From: Lentimicrobiaceae bacterium | GTDB lineage: Bacteria > Bacteroidota > Bacteroidia > Bacteroidales > JAGONC01 | Length of the DNA stretch: 64,000 nucleotides | Reading direction: 5' to 3' | NCBI GenBank assembly: GCA_017993235.1 | Contig: JAGONC010000013.1 | Span: 17,271-81,270 of the forward strand | Shown: positions 1 to 8,758 of the stretch, one piece after another | Layout: the number at the start of each line of letters is the position of its first letter | How positions within the stretch are numbered: the stretch's first letter is position 1 | Position numbers and translations under genes: made by a program | Notes under the pieces: model-generated | Told to the model about the DNA's origin: nothing | The model's database searches: none | What the model saw: the letters and a program-made list of their open reading frames with translations, nothing else

Positions 1-1127
1 CTGACAGCCGGATCTGATTTTTTTTCATTCAATAAAAGGGATAGACAGGGTCCGCCGGTAACCATCAGGGAAAATCTTTGGGTATTAAAAAATTGATAGC
101 CGATCTGAAGAGGGATCTGGAGATACGTGTACGTGTTGTCTGTGCGGTAGGATTCATTATAAAACACGGTATCATACACTCCATGTTCATCCAGAACATA
201 ACTCATTGTATCCGTGGGATTTCCCCAGCTTTCAAAGTTGGTTCCCAGATAATATCCGGTCATTTCGTACTTACTGTAATTGACGTCATAATTCCCGTAA
301 TCCTGGGCGCGGGTCAATCCTAATCCCGTACGAAGCACAAAATTCCCCATCTGTGCTGAAGCCATGATCTCCTGCGTATATCCCGATTGGAGTGCTCCCG
401 ATTCATTGCCATAATCTGTCCATTCCGGCAGGAAATGGAGACCGGCAGAGAACTGTACCGGCTTCCGGTAGTCATCCCTTCTCATCCGGATATCTTTGTT
501 GTTCCTCTGGTTTTTTCTGTCCATTCCGGGAGGTTGCCTCAGGTCTTTGGATATGGTGAGTTCGACAGGGGATGATAAGAATGGGATTCTGCTAAGGGAT
601 CCGAATATCACCCTTTCCGTGACATCCTCCGCGGCCAGAGGATCGCTGGTCTGATCATCATCGGGCAAGGTTGCTGCCATTTCCTGCGAGATGGCCCGTC
701 CGGTCTCTGCTCCTTTTGCTTCAGGATTTTCAATTATGGAGCTGTTCTTTTGATGGCTATTGTGAGGTTCGGTAGCTTCACGTGGATTTACCGTAGTTTG
801 GTCAGCGGGCATGCCGACTGGATTTGCATTCAGGGGAGCTGTTTGGAGGTTTGCGGTTGATGGATCTGTCAGGATTCCGGTTAAGGCTTTGCCTTCTGGC
901 GTTTGATTACTGTCGGATGAATTCAGCATGACGTAAGCCGTGATCCCTGCACCCGCAAGGATGACCGCCCCGATGATATTCTGAAGGTTCACAAGGTGGA
1001 AGTACCCTGTTTTGGGATGCATGAACCTGTTAACGATATTTGTCCAGACCTTCGCGGAGGGTTTGATCTGATACCCTTCCAGCTTCTGTTTGAAAAGATC
1101 ATCGATGGGATCGCGTACGTTTTTCAT
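1..1127 (-). CDS. Probable anti-sigma / outer-membrane beta-barrel-type protein (C-terminus beyond the window)
   Basis: This frame is open from the ATG at 1127 to the window edge (375 codons) and starts one base after the sigma factor stop (TAACATG), so the two genes are translationally close. The product begins MKNVRDPIDDLFKQKLEGYQ and has a W-T-N-I stretch near residue 30. One hydrophobic segment follows at about 49-65 (NIIGAVILAGAGITAYVML). A Pro/Thr/Asn/Gln-rich linker then leads to strands such as LQIPLQIGYQF and SLMVTGGPCLSLLL, typical of Bacteroidota outer-membrane beta-barrel domains. A cytoplasmic N-terminus, one membrane helix and a periplasmic or barrel C-terminus directly behind an ECF sigma gene suggest an anti-sigma-like regulator. 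That role is inferred from context, and no standard zinc anti-sigma motif is visible. Confidence 0.7.
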   Translation of the reverse strand, partial: MKNVRDPIDDLFKQKLEGYQIKPSAKVWTNIVNRFMHPKTGYFHLVNLQNIIGAVILAGAGITAYVMLNSSDSNQTPEGKALTGILTDPSTANLQTAPLNANPVGMPADQTTVNPREATEPHNSHQKNSSIIENPEAKGAETGRAISQEMAATLPDDDQTSDPLAAEDVTERVIFGSLSRIPFLSSPVELTISKDLRQPPGMDRKNQRNNKDIRMRRDDYRKPVQFSAGLHFLPEWTDYGNESGALQSGYTQEIMASAQMGNFVLRTGLGLTRAQDYGNYDVNYSKYEMTGYYLGTNFESWGNPTDTMSYVLDEHGVYDTVFYNESYRTDNTYTYLQIPLQIGYQFFNTQRFSLMVTGGPCLSLLLNEKKSDPAV

Positions 1128-1128
1128 G

Positions 1129-1701
1129 TTACCGTTGATTTGCATACTCAAGTGAGCGACTGGTCAGAACATTTCGCAGCAATTTCCTGGCTTTGAATAA
1201 CTGGGTCTTGGAAGTATTGATGGAAATATTGAGTGTACTGGCAATTTCCTGATGGGAGTACCCTTCAAGGGCATACAGGTTGAAAACAAGCCTGTAACCA
1301 TCCGGTAAACCCTGTATCATCTTCATCAGGTCATCCTCTGAGAGATCTTCTCCAGGCAGCCCTTCTTCATCCCTGTCAGCCCGGTCGGAAATATCCAGCT
1401 CATTGATCTCTTCAAAGGGCGCTGTGTAAGCTTCCCTGGATTGTCGGTTGTAGTGATCCACTGCAGTATTGACCATTATTTTGCGTATCCAGCCCTCCAA
1501 TGATCCCTCATGCCTGAAAGCGCCGATGTTGGTAAAAACCTTAACAAATCCATCCTGCAGTACATCCTCTGCTTCGGTAAGATTACGGCTATAACGCATA
1601 CACACGCCAAGCATTTTCGATGCATAGCGATGGTACAACAGGGCACTGGCCTTACGCTTTCCCTGTAGGCATCCCTCAATCAGTTTCTTGTCAGGGACCA
1701 T
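1129..1701 (-). CDS. ECF-type RNA polymerase sigma factor
   Basis: The 190-residue product has the two-domain ECF layout. Sigma region 2 covers about residues 20-90 and includes the core-binding stretch around EAEDVLQDGFVKVFTNI and the promoter-melting part GSLEGWIRKIMVNTAVDHYNR. Region 4 covers about 125-180 and has the helix-turn-helix GYSHQEIASTLNISINTSKTQ. An acidic linker joins them. Region 1.1 and region 3 are absent, as expected for this class. The gene follows the deiminase gene after a terminator hairpin and is followed after one base by the membrane protein, so the pair is probably a cell-envelope-responsive sigma/anti-sigma unit. Its targets cannot be read from the window. Confidence 0.93.
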   Translation of the reverse strand: MVPDKKLIEGCLQGKRKASALLYHRYASKMLGVCMRYSRNLTEAEDVLQDGFVKVFTNIGAFRHEGSLEGWIRKIMVNTAVDHYNRQSREAYTAPFEEINELDISDRADRDEEGLPGEDLSEDDLMKMIQGLPDGYRLVFNLYALEGYSHQEIASTLNISINTSKTQLFKARKLLRNVLTSRSLEYANQR

Positions 1702-1735
1702 CCAACCCGTCGTTTTTTCATAGACTGACTAACGA

Positions 1736-1769
1736 TATAAAAGTTGCCCCCGGACGGACAACTTTTTAT
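1736..1769 (-). terminator. Terminator hairpin after the deiminase gene
   Basis: Arms AAAAGTTG (1739-1746) and CAACTTTT (1759-1766) form an 8-bp stem around a GC-rich loop. It begins at the deiminase stop codon, and on the minus strand it is followed by TTTTATAT. This separates the deiminase transcript from the sigma factor gene. Confidence 0.6.
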
Positions 1770-4540
1770 AAAGAAAGGATCAGTTTCCGGACGATCACGT
1801 TATCCCCGGAGGATATCCGAAGCAGGTAAATTCCGGCAGGGAATCTTTCACTGGTCAAATGCAGGGTGAATGTATGTCTGCCGGTTCCCAGCTCACCTTC
1901 CGCCAGGACCTGTAGGGTTTGTCCTGTAAAATTGAGAATATCCGCTTTCAGGTAGGCATCCTTCATCAATTCGAGCTCTATCTGTACCTGATCGTTGAAA
2001 GGATTTGGATAAATGTCAATGGAGATGTTATTTTCAGCTAAATCTCCAGTACCTGAGATCAGGTTATAATCCACCCCGATGAGTACCTTGTGAAGATCGT
2101 ATTCAGATTCGACATAAAGCGTATCATATACCATCCAGGCCTGTGGGGATTGCACAGGAATGGCTATCTTGACCGTGAATTCCAGCGAATCTCCTCCGCC
2201 AAGAAGATAGGGCAGGGTAATATCCCAGGGTTCAATGTACCAGTAGAACCATCCGACGTTTTCATTGGTGATCGTGTCGATCTGGATGTCCTGCTGGGTT
2301 GGATTCGTGACCGTGAAATCCTGCCCGATCCACATCTGGTCATAGTTCAGGTAGATCAGGGAATCCACTGATACGGTTAGATAGGGAAGGGATTCAACTG
2401 TAAAGGATACCGGTAAGGTTAGCAGGGATTCGTCTGGATCATTGGAAGAAATCAACAGCTGACCGTTGTATTCACCCGGCATCAGTCCGCTTGCATTGCA
2501 GTGCACCTGGATCTGCGACTGGCCTCCTGAAAGGACCATTCCTGTATCGGGTACCGCACTCAGCCAGGATCCCGGATCAACCGTATTTCTCAGTGTCATG
2601 GTAATGCCGGTGGCCTGATGCCCGCCTTCCTGGTTAGAATCTTCGATCCAGATCTTCCAGGTGCCCATCATGGATTCTCCATTGAAGGCATCGAGATTTT
2701 TTGTATAGGTGCCCGGTAGAATATTGCCTGATATTTTTGCGATCGTGCCTGAGGGTGATTGCACCCAGTATGAGCCATGATTCATCAATCCAGGGTATAA
2801 AGTATACCAGGTGTACACCATGGTCCAGCGACTGATGATCTCGTCGTCCCCTACATAGACTTCGGTCCAGCCTAATTCTTCGTAAGTATTTGATGTATAG
2901 GCAGTTGGGGATGGACTGTCGGGTAGGGTGAAGGAATGGTATTCATATTCAAGGGTATTTGCTTCGATGCTGTAGTTCAGCTGCATATTCCCTGTGTTGG
3001 AGATGACAAAGCTGTTACTGATGGAATCACCTGTCAGGCAGGAAGCTTCGATCTGCTGGACATCTATGGCGATGTCGGCTGCATAGTTCACCTGGATGGT
3101 GAATTGATGCGGATCAGCAGCACCCATATACGGGTGGCTTGCCGTTCGGCCCGACTGGTCGCTGACCGTCAGATAGTAGGAAATGACATCCGTCTGGTCA
3201 GCTCCCGGAATGGAAGCAGTGTACAATGTATCGTTTTGGGTAGTCATGACCACGGGGATGAAACTACTGTTGTTGACCTTGTAATAAACTTTTGCTGCAT
3301 TGGGAGAGATGGCTGCCCCGCTAAGGGGAATGATCGTGGCCTGAATTTCATAGTTATCCTGCTGGGGTTTGCTGCCCCACAACGGCATGTGTCTTATCCA
3401 GAGCATTCCCAGGTCGGCGATACCCTTTGCACGGCAGTGGATGGCATCGGTATTCTGCCATCCGGGCGCCTCACCTGCGAAGGTTCCAATGATCTCATAG
3501 CCGGGCATGGCTTCCTGGTAGACGTCAATGGCTTCATCGTCCCAGGAGCTGCCAGTCTGTGGGACAAATACTTTATCGTTGAGTATCAGTGAGTTGGTAT
3601 ACGGGGTGCCAGGCGAAGTGCCTGGAGTGAAAACCCGGTACACTTCATAGGGTTTACCCCAGCCACTGGTCTGTTCTTCGAAATAATTCGCCACCCCCTC
3701 AAATTCGCTGTAACGGGGATCGCTTGGCGGTACCTGGCCGATCAGCACTTTGTCCACATCCAGGAATTTTCCCCAGCAGTCAATATGTTCAATGTATTCG
3801 TTCAGGGGATCGTCCAGAACATGATAGGTACTGAGCCCGAGATAGGCTGACATCATTGCGTCCACTTCATCCGGTGTCAGCGGAGGATTTTGAAGGCTGA
3901 GATCTGCATTTTCCGAATATACCAGTGTTGTGGAGGCTGATTTACCGTAAAAGTCGGTCATGTAATTACCTCCCGTATGCACTACATCCATTCCAAAAAG
4001 ATTGATGCCCAGCGCACCTGCCAGTACGACAGGAATATTATCGTCATTGGGCCGGGGGCGGTTGTAGGGAAAATCAACGATGCCGAATTCATAGTTCCCG
4101 TCAATGATGAACCATGGGCCATAGTCCCTGGTCCAGTAGGAATCGCTGGGTGCGTGAAGGAAATCGCAGTTCTCCAAATTCACTCCCTGACTCTGGTAAA
4201 GACTCCTGACGGTGTTTTCCTGATCTGGTCCCGTTACGATCGTTGTCACAAGGATATCTTCCGACATCTCGGCGACCAGGGAATAGGGTATGCCCAGCGG
4301 GTACCGGATCAGCACTCCCTGCATCCGGGCAAACTCAGCCACGTTAAAGACCGGCCCCTCGGCCGGATCGGTGGGAGTGAAACTACGATTGTCCCATGAA
4401 CGGATCTGCATTTCCTCCTCGCTCAGGTAATGCATCTTTTGCCAGATGGGCGTTTCTTTATCCTGCTGGGCGGCAGCTGGCATGATTATGCCCATTAGCA
4501 ACAGGGCATGTATCAGTATACCGGAGATCAAATTTTTCAT
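1766..4540 (-). CDS. Exported peptidyl-arginine deiminase (PPAD-like) with P-domain and T9SS sorting domain
   Basis: The start is set at 4540 because MKNLISGILIHALLLMG...PAAA is a signal peptide (predicted mature start Gln-Gln) and a -7 box at 4587-4594 lies upstream. The catalytic domain (about 50-450) belongs to the Porphyromonas-type deiminase family within the agmatine deiminase fold. Visible active-site residues are D139 (WTRDYGPW), H252 and D254 (EHIDCW), N316 (PYTNSL) and C369 (DAIHCR). These match PPAD D130, H236, D238, N297 and C351 in order and near-identical spacing. R161 and R163 (PYNRPRP) align with PPAD R152 and R154, which bind the substrate C-terminal carboxylate. Next comes a proprotein-convertase P-like domain (SPSGT, GTWKIWIEDS), Ig-like strands, and a type-A sorting domain (IDIYPNPFNDQ to RKLILSL). 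Predicted reaction: peptidyl-arginine to citrulline at the cell surface. Free agmatine as substrate is less likely. Confidence 0.9.
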   Translation of the reverse strand: MKNLISGILIHALLLMGIIMPAAAQQDKETPIWQKMHYLSEEEMQIRSWDNRSFTPTDPAEGPVFNVAEFARMQGVLIRYPLGIPYSLVAEMSEDILVTTIVTGPDQENTVRSLYQSQGVNLENCDFLHAPSDSYWTRDYGPWFIIDGNYEFGIVDFPYNRPRPNDDNIPVVLAGALGINLFGMDVVHTGGNYMTDFYGKSASTTLVYSENADLSLQNPPLTPDEVDAMMSAYLGLSTYHVLDDPLNEYIEHIDCWGKFLDVDKVLIGQVPPSDPRYSEFEGVANYFEEQTSGWGKPYEVYRVFTPGTSPGTPYTNSLILNDKVFVPQTGSSWDDEAIDVYQEAMPGYEIIGTFAGEAPGWQNTDAIHCRAKGIADLGMLWIRHMPLWGSKPQQDNYEIQATIIPLSGAAISPNAAKVYYKVNNSSFIPVVMTTQNDTLYTASIPGADQTDVISYYLTVSDQSGRTASHPYMGAADPHQFTIQVNYAADIAIDVQQIEASCLTGDSISNSFVISNTGNMQLNYSIEANTLEYEYHSFTLPDSPSPTAYTSNTYEELGWTEVYVGDDEIISRWTMVYTWYTLYPGLMNHGSYWVQSPSGTIAKISGNILPGTYTKNLDAFNGESMMGTWKIWIEDSNQEGGHQATGITMTLRNTVDPGSWLSAVPDTGMVLSGGQSQIQVHCNASGLMPGEYNGQLLISSNDPDESLLTLPVSFTVESLPYLTVSVDSLIYLNYDQMWIGQDFTVTNPTQQDIQIDTITNENVGWFYWYIEPWDITLPYLLGGGDSLEFTVKIAIPVQSPQAWMVYDTLYVESEYDLHKVLIGVDYNLISGTGDLAENNISIDIYPNPFNDQVQIELELMKDAYLKADILNFTGQTLQVLAEGELGTGRHTFTLHLTSERFPAGIYLLRISSGDNVIVRKLILSL

Positions 4541-4586
4541 CGACAGGAAAAACCAGGATGTGACATAAGAGATCATAAAATCTATA

Positions 4587-4594
4587 CAAAAGTA
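4587..4594 (-). promoter_or_regulatory. -7 box TACTTTTG upstream of the deiminase gene
   Basis: The minus-strand TACTTTTG fits the Bacteroidota -7 consensus TAnnTTTG. It implies a leader of about 40 nt to the ATG at 4540 and argues against the longer in-frame start at 4648. No clear -33 box is seen. Confidence 0.55.
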
Positions 4595-4663
4595 ATGCGT
4601 TTTCCAGACATTCCATGTTAAATGAGAGACTTCTCTGATTTGGAGCATACCTCATATGTTGAA

Positions 4664-7600
4664 TCAGGGATTAGCCGGGAATTGAACTGTGCAGGGTGCA
4701 ATTACCCTGATCAGGTAAGCCCTGCCCGATTCCAATGCGGTCAGGGTGAAAATATTCATCGAAGGCCAGTAGATCTTCGGGCCTGCAATTTCTCTGACAA
4801 CGACCAGCTCATCACCCAGTGCGGACAAAATGGGTGTTTCCAGGGTCGAAACATCCAACGGAGATAACACTGGCAACAGGTTCCATCCTGGCACCAGGGA
4901 TACGGCAGGTTCAGCCCTTTCCCCTCCGGCGATCAGAATGGATTTGCTGTCGGTCACTTTGCAGAAATAACCCTGGTAAGGATTCCAGGTCAGCAGCGAA
5001 TACTGATTGCCGCCAGGCCAGTAGATTTCTTCCATATCCGACAGGACCTCAAGCGTTTCCCCGGTGGATTCGAACAATACAGCGATCGTATCATGGATGG
5101 GTACAACATAGGAGGATAGTCCGCTCCAACCTGACGGCAGGGCAATTGCATCAATGTACCGGAATGCTGACAACCCACCCAGTAAAGTCTGCCCACCTTG
5201 TGTATAAACATGGGGACCCAGGGCATATTCCGGGATGGCCTTGAAATCCTCTTCGCCCGACAGGGAATAGATCTTCCACAGGAAAGCTTCACCTGTAATA
5301 AATCCGTCCTTTATCGGTGTGGAGGGAATATCTCCATATGCAAGTACATCCACGGGCATATTCCCGTTCCAACGGGTCACGCCGGCACAAACTACCTGCC
5401 CGCCGGATTCAAAGAAAACGCCGATGTAATCCCCTGGGAGGATGGGCTCCCCGTTGATGGTCGGCTCTGCACTAACCAGAATGTGGATCTTGTGATGTGC
5501 TGGATTTAATGCCATTATCCAGCCAGGTGGTACAACATAAAGCTTGACGGTCTGGGAGATCACCGGTGATCCGCAATTCCCCGAAATCCTGCACCGGTAG
5601 GAACGGTCATGCATCGCCGGTGAAGCGGAGAGGATGTTCATTGCATGGGTGGAGGTCCCCTGGTAGGCTCCTGTGTCTGAAAGGTTCACCCATCCTTCTC
5701 CGGCGGTGTTGATTGTCTGCCACTGATAACTCAGGCTTTCAGTTAAGGGTACCTGGAACACCGCGTTCTGGTTGAATTCCACCACCGTGGATTCCGGCTG
5801 CTGAGTGATCACCGGAATGGGATCGACCATAACCTCCAGAGCTGCTTCAGCTCCCTGCCCGCATACATTGGAACCTTTCACCGAGATCAGGCCACTGGCC
5901 AAAACCGAATCAAAGGTAACGGTGATCTGGTTGGTCGTACTGTTGCCGCTTATGCCGGGTGGCAGTGTCCAGAGGTAACTGTCAGCAGACTGTATCAGAT
6001 CAACAGCGTAGGTGCCTGAGCTTCCCTGGCACGCCAGTGTAGCTCCCGTTATGGGGCCTGCAGCACCCGGTGAAGCCGTGACGGTAACGGAGAGGGTGGA
6101 AGGAAATCCCTCTCCGCAATCGTTTATGCCCCTGACGCTGATCGTCCCTGAGAATGCCTGTGGCCCGAATGTCACCTGGATCGAAGGAGAATCGCCGGAG
6201 CCCGCAGCACCCGGCGGTAATGTCCACAGATAATGGGTGGCACCGGCAATGGGACTGACCTGGTAGGTCACCGGAGCCGCACCCTGGCAGACCTGCTGCG
6301 GACCGGTGATCGTCCCGGCAACCTGTGGCACTGCTGATACCTGCATCAGTAAGGTATCCATCATTATAATGGTATCGAAGACATTGAATACCTTTAACGT
6401 TACAGAGAATGTACCTGCACTGTTATAGACCACCTTCGGACTGGGAAGAGTGGAGAAGGCAGGCAGTCCACCCGGAAATTGCCACTGACGGCCCGTAACG
6501 ATCCCAGTGGAAATATCGGTGAAAAGAGCTGTGTCCCCCTTGCAAAGCATACTGTCGGACACGGTAAAATCAGCCTCAATGCCCGAATCCAGGTATGAAA
6601 TTTTATAGGCGGCATCCCACACAATGCCGGGAACATTAACAGCCAGATTCCCGTTCGTCACTGCTTTTATGGAAGATGAATCGGGTAAACCTGTCGATCC
6701 ATTGAACCATTGAACCGAATAGTAACTGTTGCTAAGATCGGTGAAGTTCATGATCCCACCGCTCAGGGGTGAAGGCGGGCCGTACTGGTCGATGTATTCA
6801 TGGTTGTAATACCGGTTCTGTACCCAGCCACTGACCTGGGTCGGATCGTTAAGGGCAAAACTCCGGCACACCGGAGCATAATTAACAAAGACATATTTTG
6901 CGACCTCAATGTACGCACTGCCTGAATTATCGACAAAAATCTCATGATTACCTGCCGCTACATTAACGGAGTAGGTCGAGTTGGGATATGCGATCTGATC
7001 AAGTACCTTTACGCCGTCAATATAGATTTTAAGGGTGGACAGTAAAACAGTGCTGCCGGTCTTCACCTTAAACTGGCCTGGTTTGGTATAATTCACAAAA
7101 AAATGGGGGGGATTCCGGTTGCCTGGGTAAAAATATCCGTACAACATGTAATTCAGGTAGCTGTTCCTCGGGACAAGGTCGCCGCTGGTTTCCACGGTAA
7201 ATTCGTTTTCCGGTGAAGGGGAGAAGAGTACCTTATATCCGGGAAGGATCTCGGTGTCGATATTATTGTTCGCTGTACAAAAAATGCTAACGGGCTGATA
7301 GTTTTTTTGCAGCAGGGGAACCGACTGCATGAAAAGTGCCACGGGCTCGAAATGGTGATAAAGGTGCTGTGTATGGATATAACTATCCCAGTGCCAGGCG
7401 GTTGCCGCTCCGAAAGATCCCGATAAAGCGGTGGCCCAGAGGGAGTTGTGAAGAGAGATCCCTGTGGGATCGAGGGCGATGATCTCGGTAGGGGAATGCC
7501 CGAGCCCGAATTCACCGATGATGTTGGGTTTGTCCCATTGCGTGAGATAATGCCGGGTGCCTGCCCATAAGGCCAGCTCAAGATCGGACGTGGTCTTGTA

Positions 7601-8758
7601 AAGATGGATCTGCGTAAAATCGGTCATGCTGTTCTCCCACATTTCGGGATCATGACTGAAATTGGCATAGCTTGGCGAAATGGGGCGATGATGTATGTCG
7701 AGCGAATCCAGGTACTGTCCTGTCGAGATAAGCCAGGATGTGATCTCCTCCTGGTGATCATCAAAGTCGCCTGTATTATCCGTCTCCGTGAACAGCTCCC
7801 ATGCGGACAGATGGGAGGAATAGCCCCAGCGGGCATGGATGTAGCGAAGTTTCTGTTTGTAGTAATAGCGGGCGGTGCTGTCGGTGTAGAAATTCCAGGT
7901 GTGCTGGCACGGACCACCGTTTGCTGCATTGTACGGACTCCACTGCCAGTCGTTGTTGCTCAGCGTGGATACCTCGTTGTGGATCAGGGGACATAACTGC
8001 AGGTAAAGCCCATCCTCTTCCGCCTTGTTCAGCACCCAGTCGAGCCACCAGGCAATGTTCATGCGGTTTGCATAATTTCCCAGACCCGTGTTGTTCCACT
8101 CGATCCCAAATGACCAGGGAGCCATGATGATCTTGATGAAATTGGCATGACTTGCCACCAGGCTGTCCATCCAGGTTTGATATATATAGAATCCTCCTGC
8201 ATATAAGTTCCAGGGTATTGACATCCCGACAGGGAAAAAAGGTTGCCCGTTACTGAATTTCTGAAAGTAAGTTTCGGTATTGCTGATGAATCCGGGATTC
8301 GATGAAGGAATGCATACGAAGTTGTATGTCGCTGAATAGGAGGTGCCCGTAGCATCCTTACAGACTACCATATACGACCATATGCCCGTCTCCCCGGGGC
8401 TGAACCGGATCTTCCAGTAGGGCTGTCCGTTCGGAATCAGCTGCCCATCGGGCGGATTGGGCAAATAGACCCGGAAATAAAAACCATCCACTTTGTATAC
8501 CGTTCCCGATGGCGAAGTGAATTGTCCTTTCAGATTGACCTGGTTGTAATCGAATGGATTCATGTACTGTGCCGACATGATGACACTGATCTCCAGTTTA
8601 TTGTACCTGCCGATCGTATCATTGTTCACCCAGATGGAATCATAGATGGCCAGGGTATGAGCCTTGAAGGGTACAAGAAATGCCACGATAGTTAACCAAT
8701 TGGTTAATTTGTAATGGGAACGGAAGCGAATTGTAAAGGTTGGTGGCATGAATTTCAT
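4664..8758 (-). CDS. Secreted glycosidase-like multidomain protein (DUF5060-type + TIM barrel + PKD/Ig repeats), no T9SS tail
   Basis: The ATG at 8758 overlaps the upstream stop as ATGA. The 1364-residue product has an N-terminal hydrophobic export segment ending near HTLA. About 45-140 is a DUF5060-type beta domain (KLEISVIMSAQY, GETGIWSYMV). About 165-430 is a GH5-like TIM barrel with candidate acid/base E325 (WELFTETD) and nucleophile E416 (IIGEFGLG). After this come a PKD domain (ADFTVSDSMLCKGDTALF), two PKD-like repeats with WTLPPG cores, an Ig-like domain, and a C-terminal domain with GVFFESGG and WKIYSLSG motifs. The end (CTVQFPANP) has no sorting signal, unlike its neighbours, so export may use another route or processing. 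It is the last gene of the membrane-glycosyltransferase operon, which suggests a glycan substrate. The exact activity is unknown. Confidence 0.8.
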   Translation of the reverse strand: MKFMPPTFTIRFRSHYKLTNWLTIVAFLVPFKAHTLAIYDSIWVNNDTIGRYNKLEISVIMSAQYMNPFDYNQVNLKGQFTSPSGTVYKVDGFYFRVYLPNPPDGQLIPNGQPYWKIRFSPGETGIWSYMVVCKDATGTSYSATYNFVCIPSSNPGFISNTETYFQKFSNGQPFFPVGMSIPWNLYAGGFYIYQTWMDSLVASHANFIKIIMAPWSFGIEWNNTGLGNYANRMNIAWWLDWVLNKAEEDGLYLQLCPLIHNEVSTLSNNDWQWSPYNAANGGPCQHTWNFYTDSTARYYYKQKLRYIHARWGYSSHLSAWELFTETDNTGDFDDHQEEITSWLISTGQYLDSLDIHHRPISPSYANFSHDPEMWENSMTDFTQIHLYKTTSDLELALWAGTRHYLTQWDKPNIIGEFGLGHSPTEIIALDPTGISLHNSLWATALSGSFGAATAWHWDSYIHTQHLYHHFEPVALFMQSVPLLQKNYQPVSIFCTANNNIDTEILPGYKVLFSPSPENEFTVETSGDLVPRNSYLNYMLYGYFYPGNRNPPHFFVNYTKPGQFKVKTGSTVLLSTLKIYIDGVKVLDQIAYPNSTYSVNVAAGNHEIFVDNSGSAYIEVAKYVFVNYAPVCRSFALNDPTQVSGWVQNRYYNHEYIDQYGPPSPLSGGIMNFTDLSNSYYSVQWFNGSTGLPDSSSIKAVTNGNLAVNVPGIVWDAAYKISYLDSGIEADFTVSDSMLCKGDTALFTDISTGIVTGRQWQFPGGLPAFSTLPSPKVVYNSAGTFSVTLKVFNVFDTIIMMDTLLMQVSAVPQVAGTITGPQQVCQGAAPVTYQVSPIAGATHYLWTLPPGAAGSGDSPSIQVTFGPQAFSGTISVRGINDCGEGFPSTLSVTVTASPGAAGPITGATLACQGSSGTYAVDLIQSADSYLWTLPPGISGNSTTNQITVTFDSVLASGLISVKGSNVCGQGAEAALEVMVDPIPVITQQPESTVVEFNQNAVFQVPLTESLSYQWQTINTAGEGWVNLSDTGAYQGTSTHAMNILSASPAMHDRSYRCRISGNCGSPVISQTVKLYVVPPGWIMALNPAHHKIHILVSAEPTINGEPILPGDYIGVFFESGGQVVCAGVTRWNGNMPVDVLAYGDIPSTPIKDGFITGEAFLWKIYSLSGEEDFKAIPEYALGPHVYTQGGQTLLGGLSAFRYIDAIALPSGWSGLSSYVVPIHDTIAVLFESTGETLEVLSDMEEIYWPGGNQYSLLTWNPYQGYFCKVTDSKSILIAGGERAEPAVSLVPGWNLLPVLSPLDVSTLETPILSALGDELVVVREIAGPKIYWPSMNIFTLTALESGRAYLIRVIAPCTVQFPANP

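Noticed and set aside
4541..4648. Longer N-terminus for the deiminase starting at 4648
   Set aside because: It precedes the signal peptide by 36 residues and lies upstream of the -7 box at 4587-4594, so the start at 4540 is preferred.
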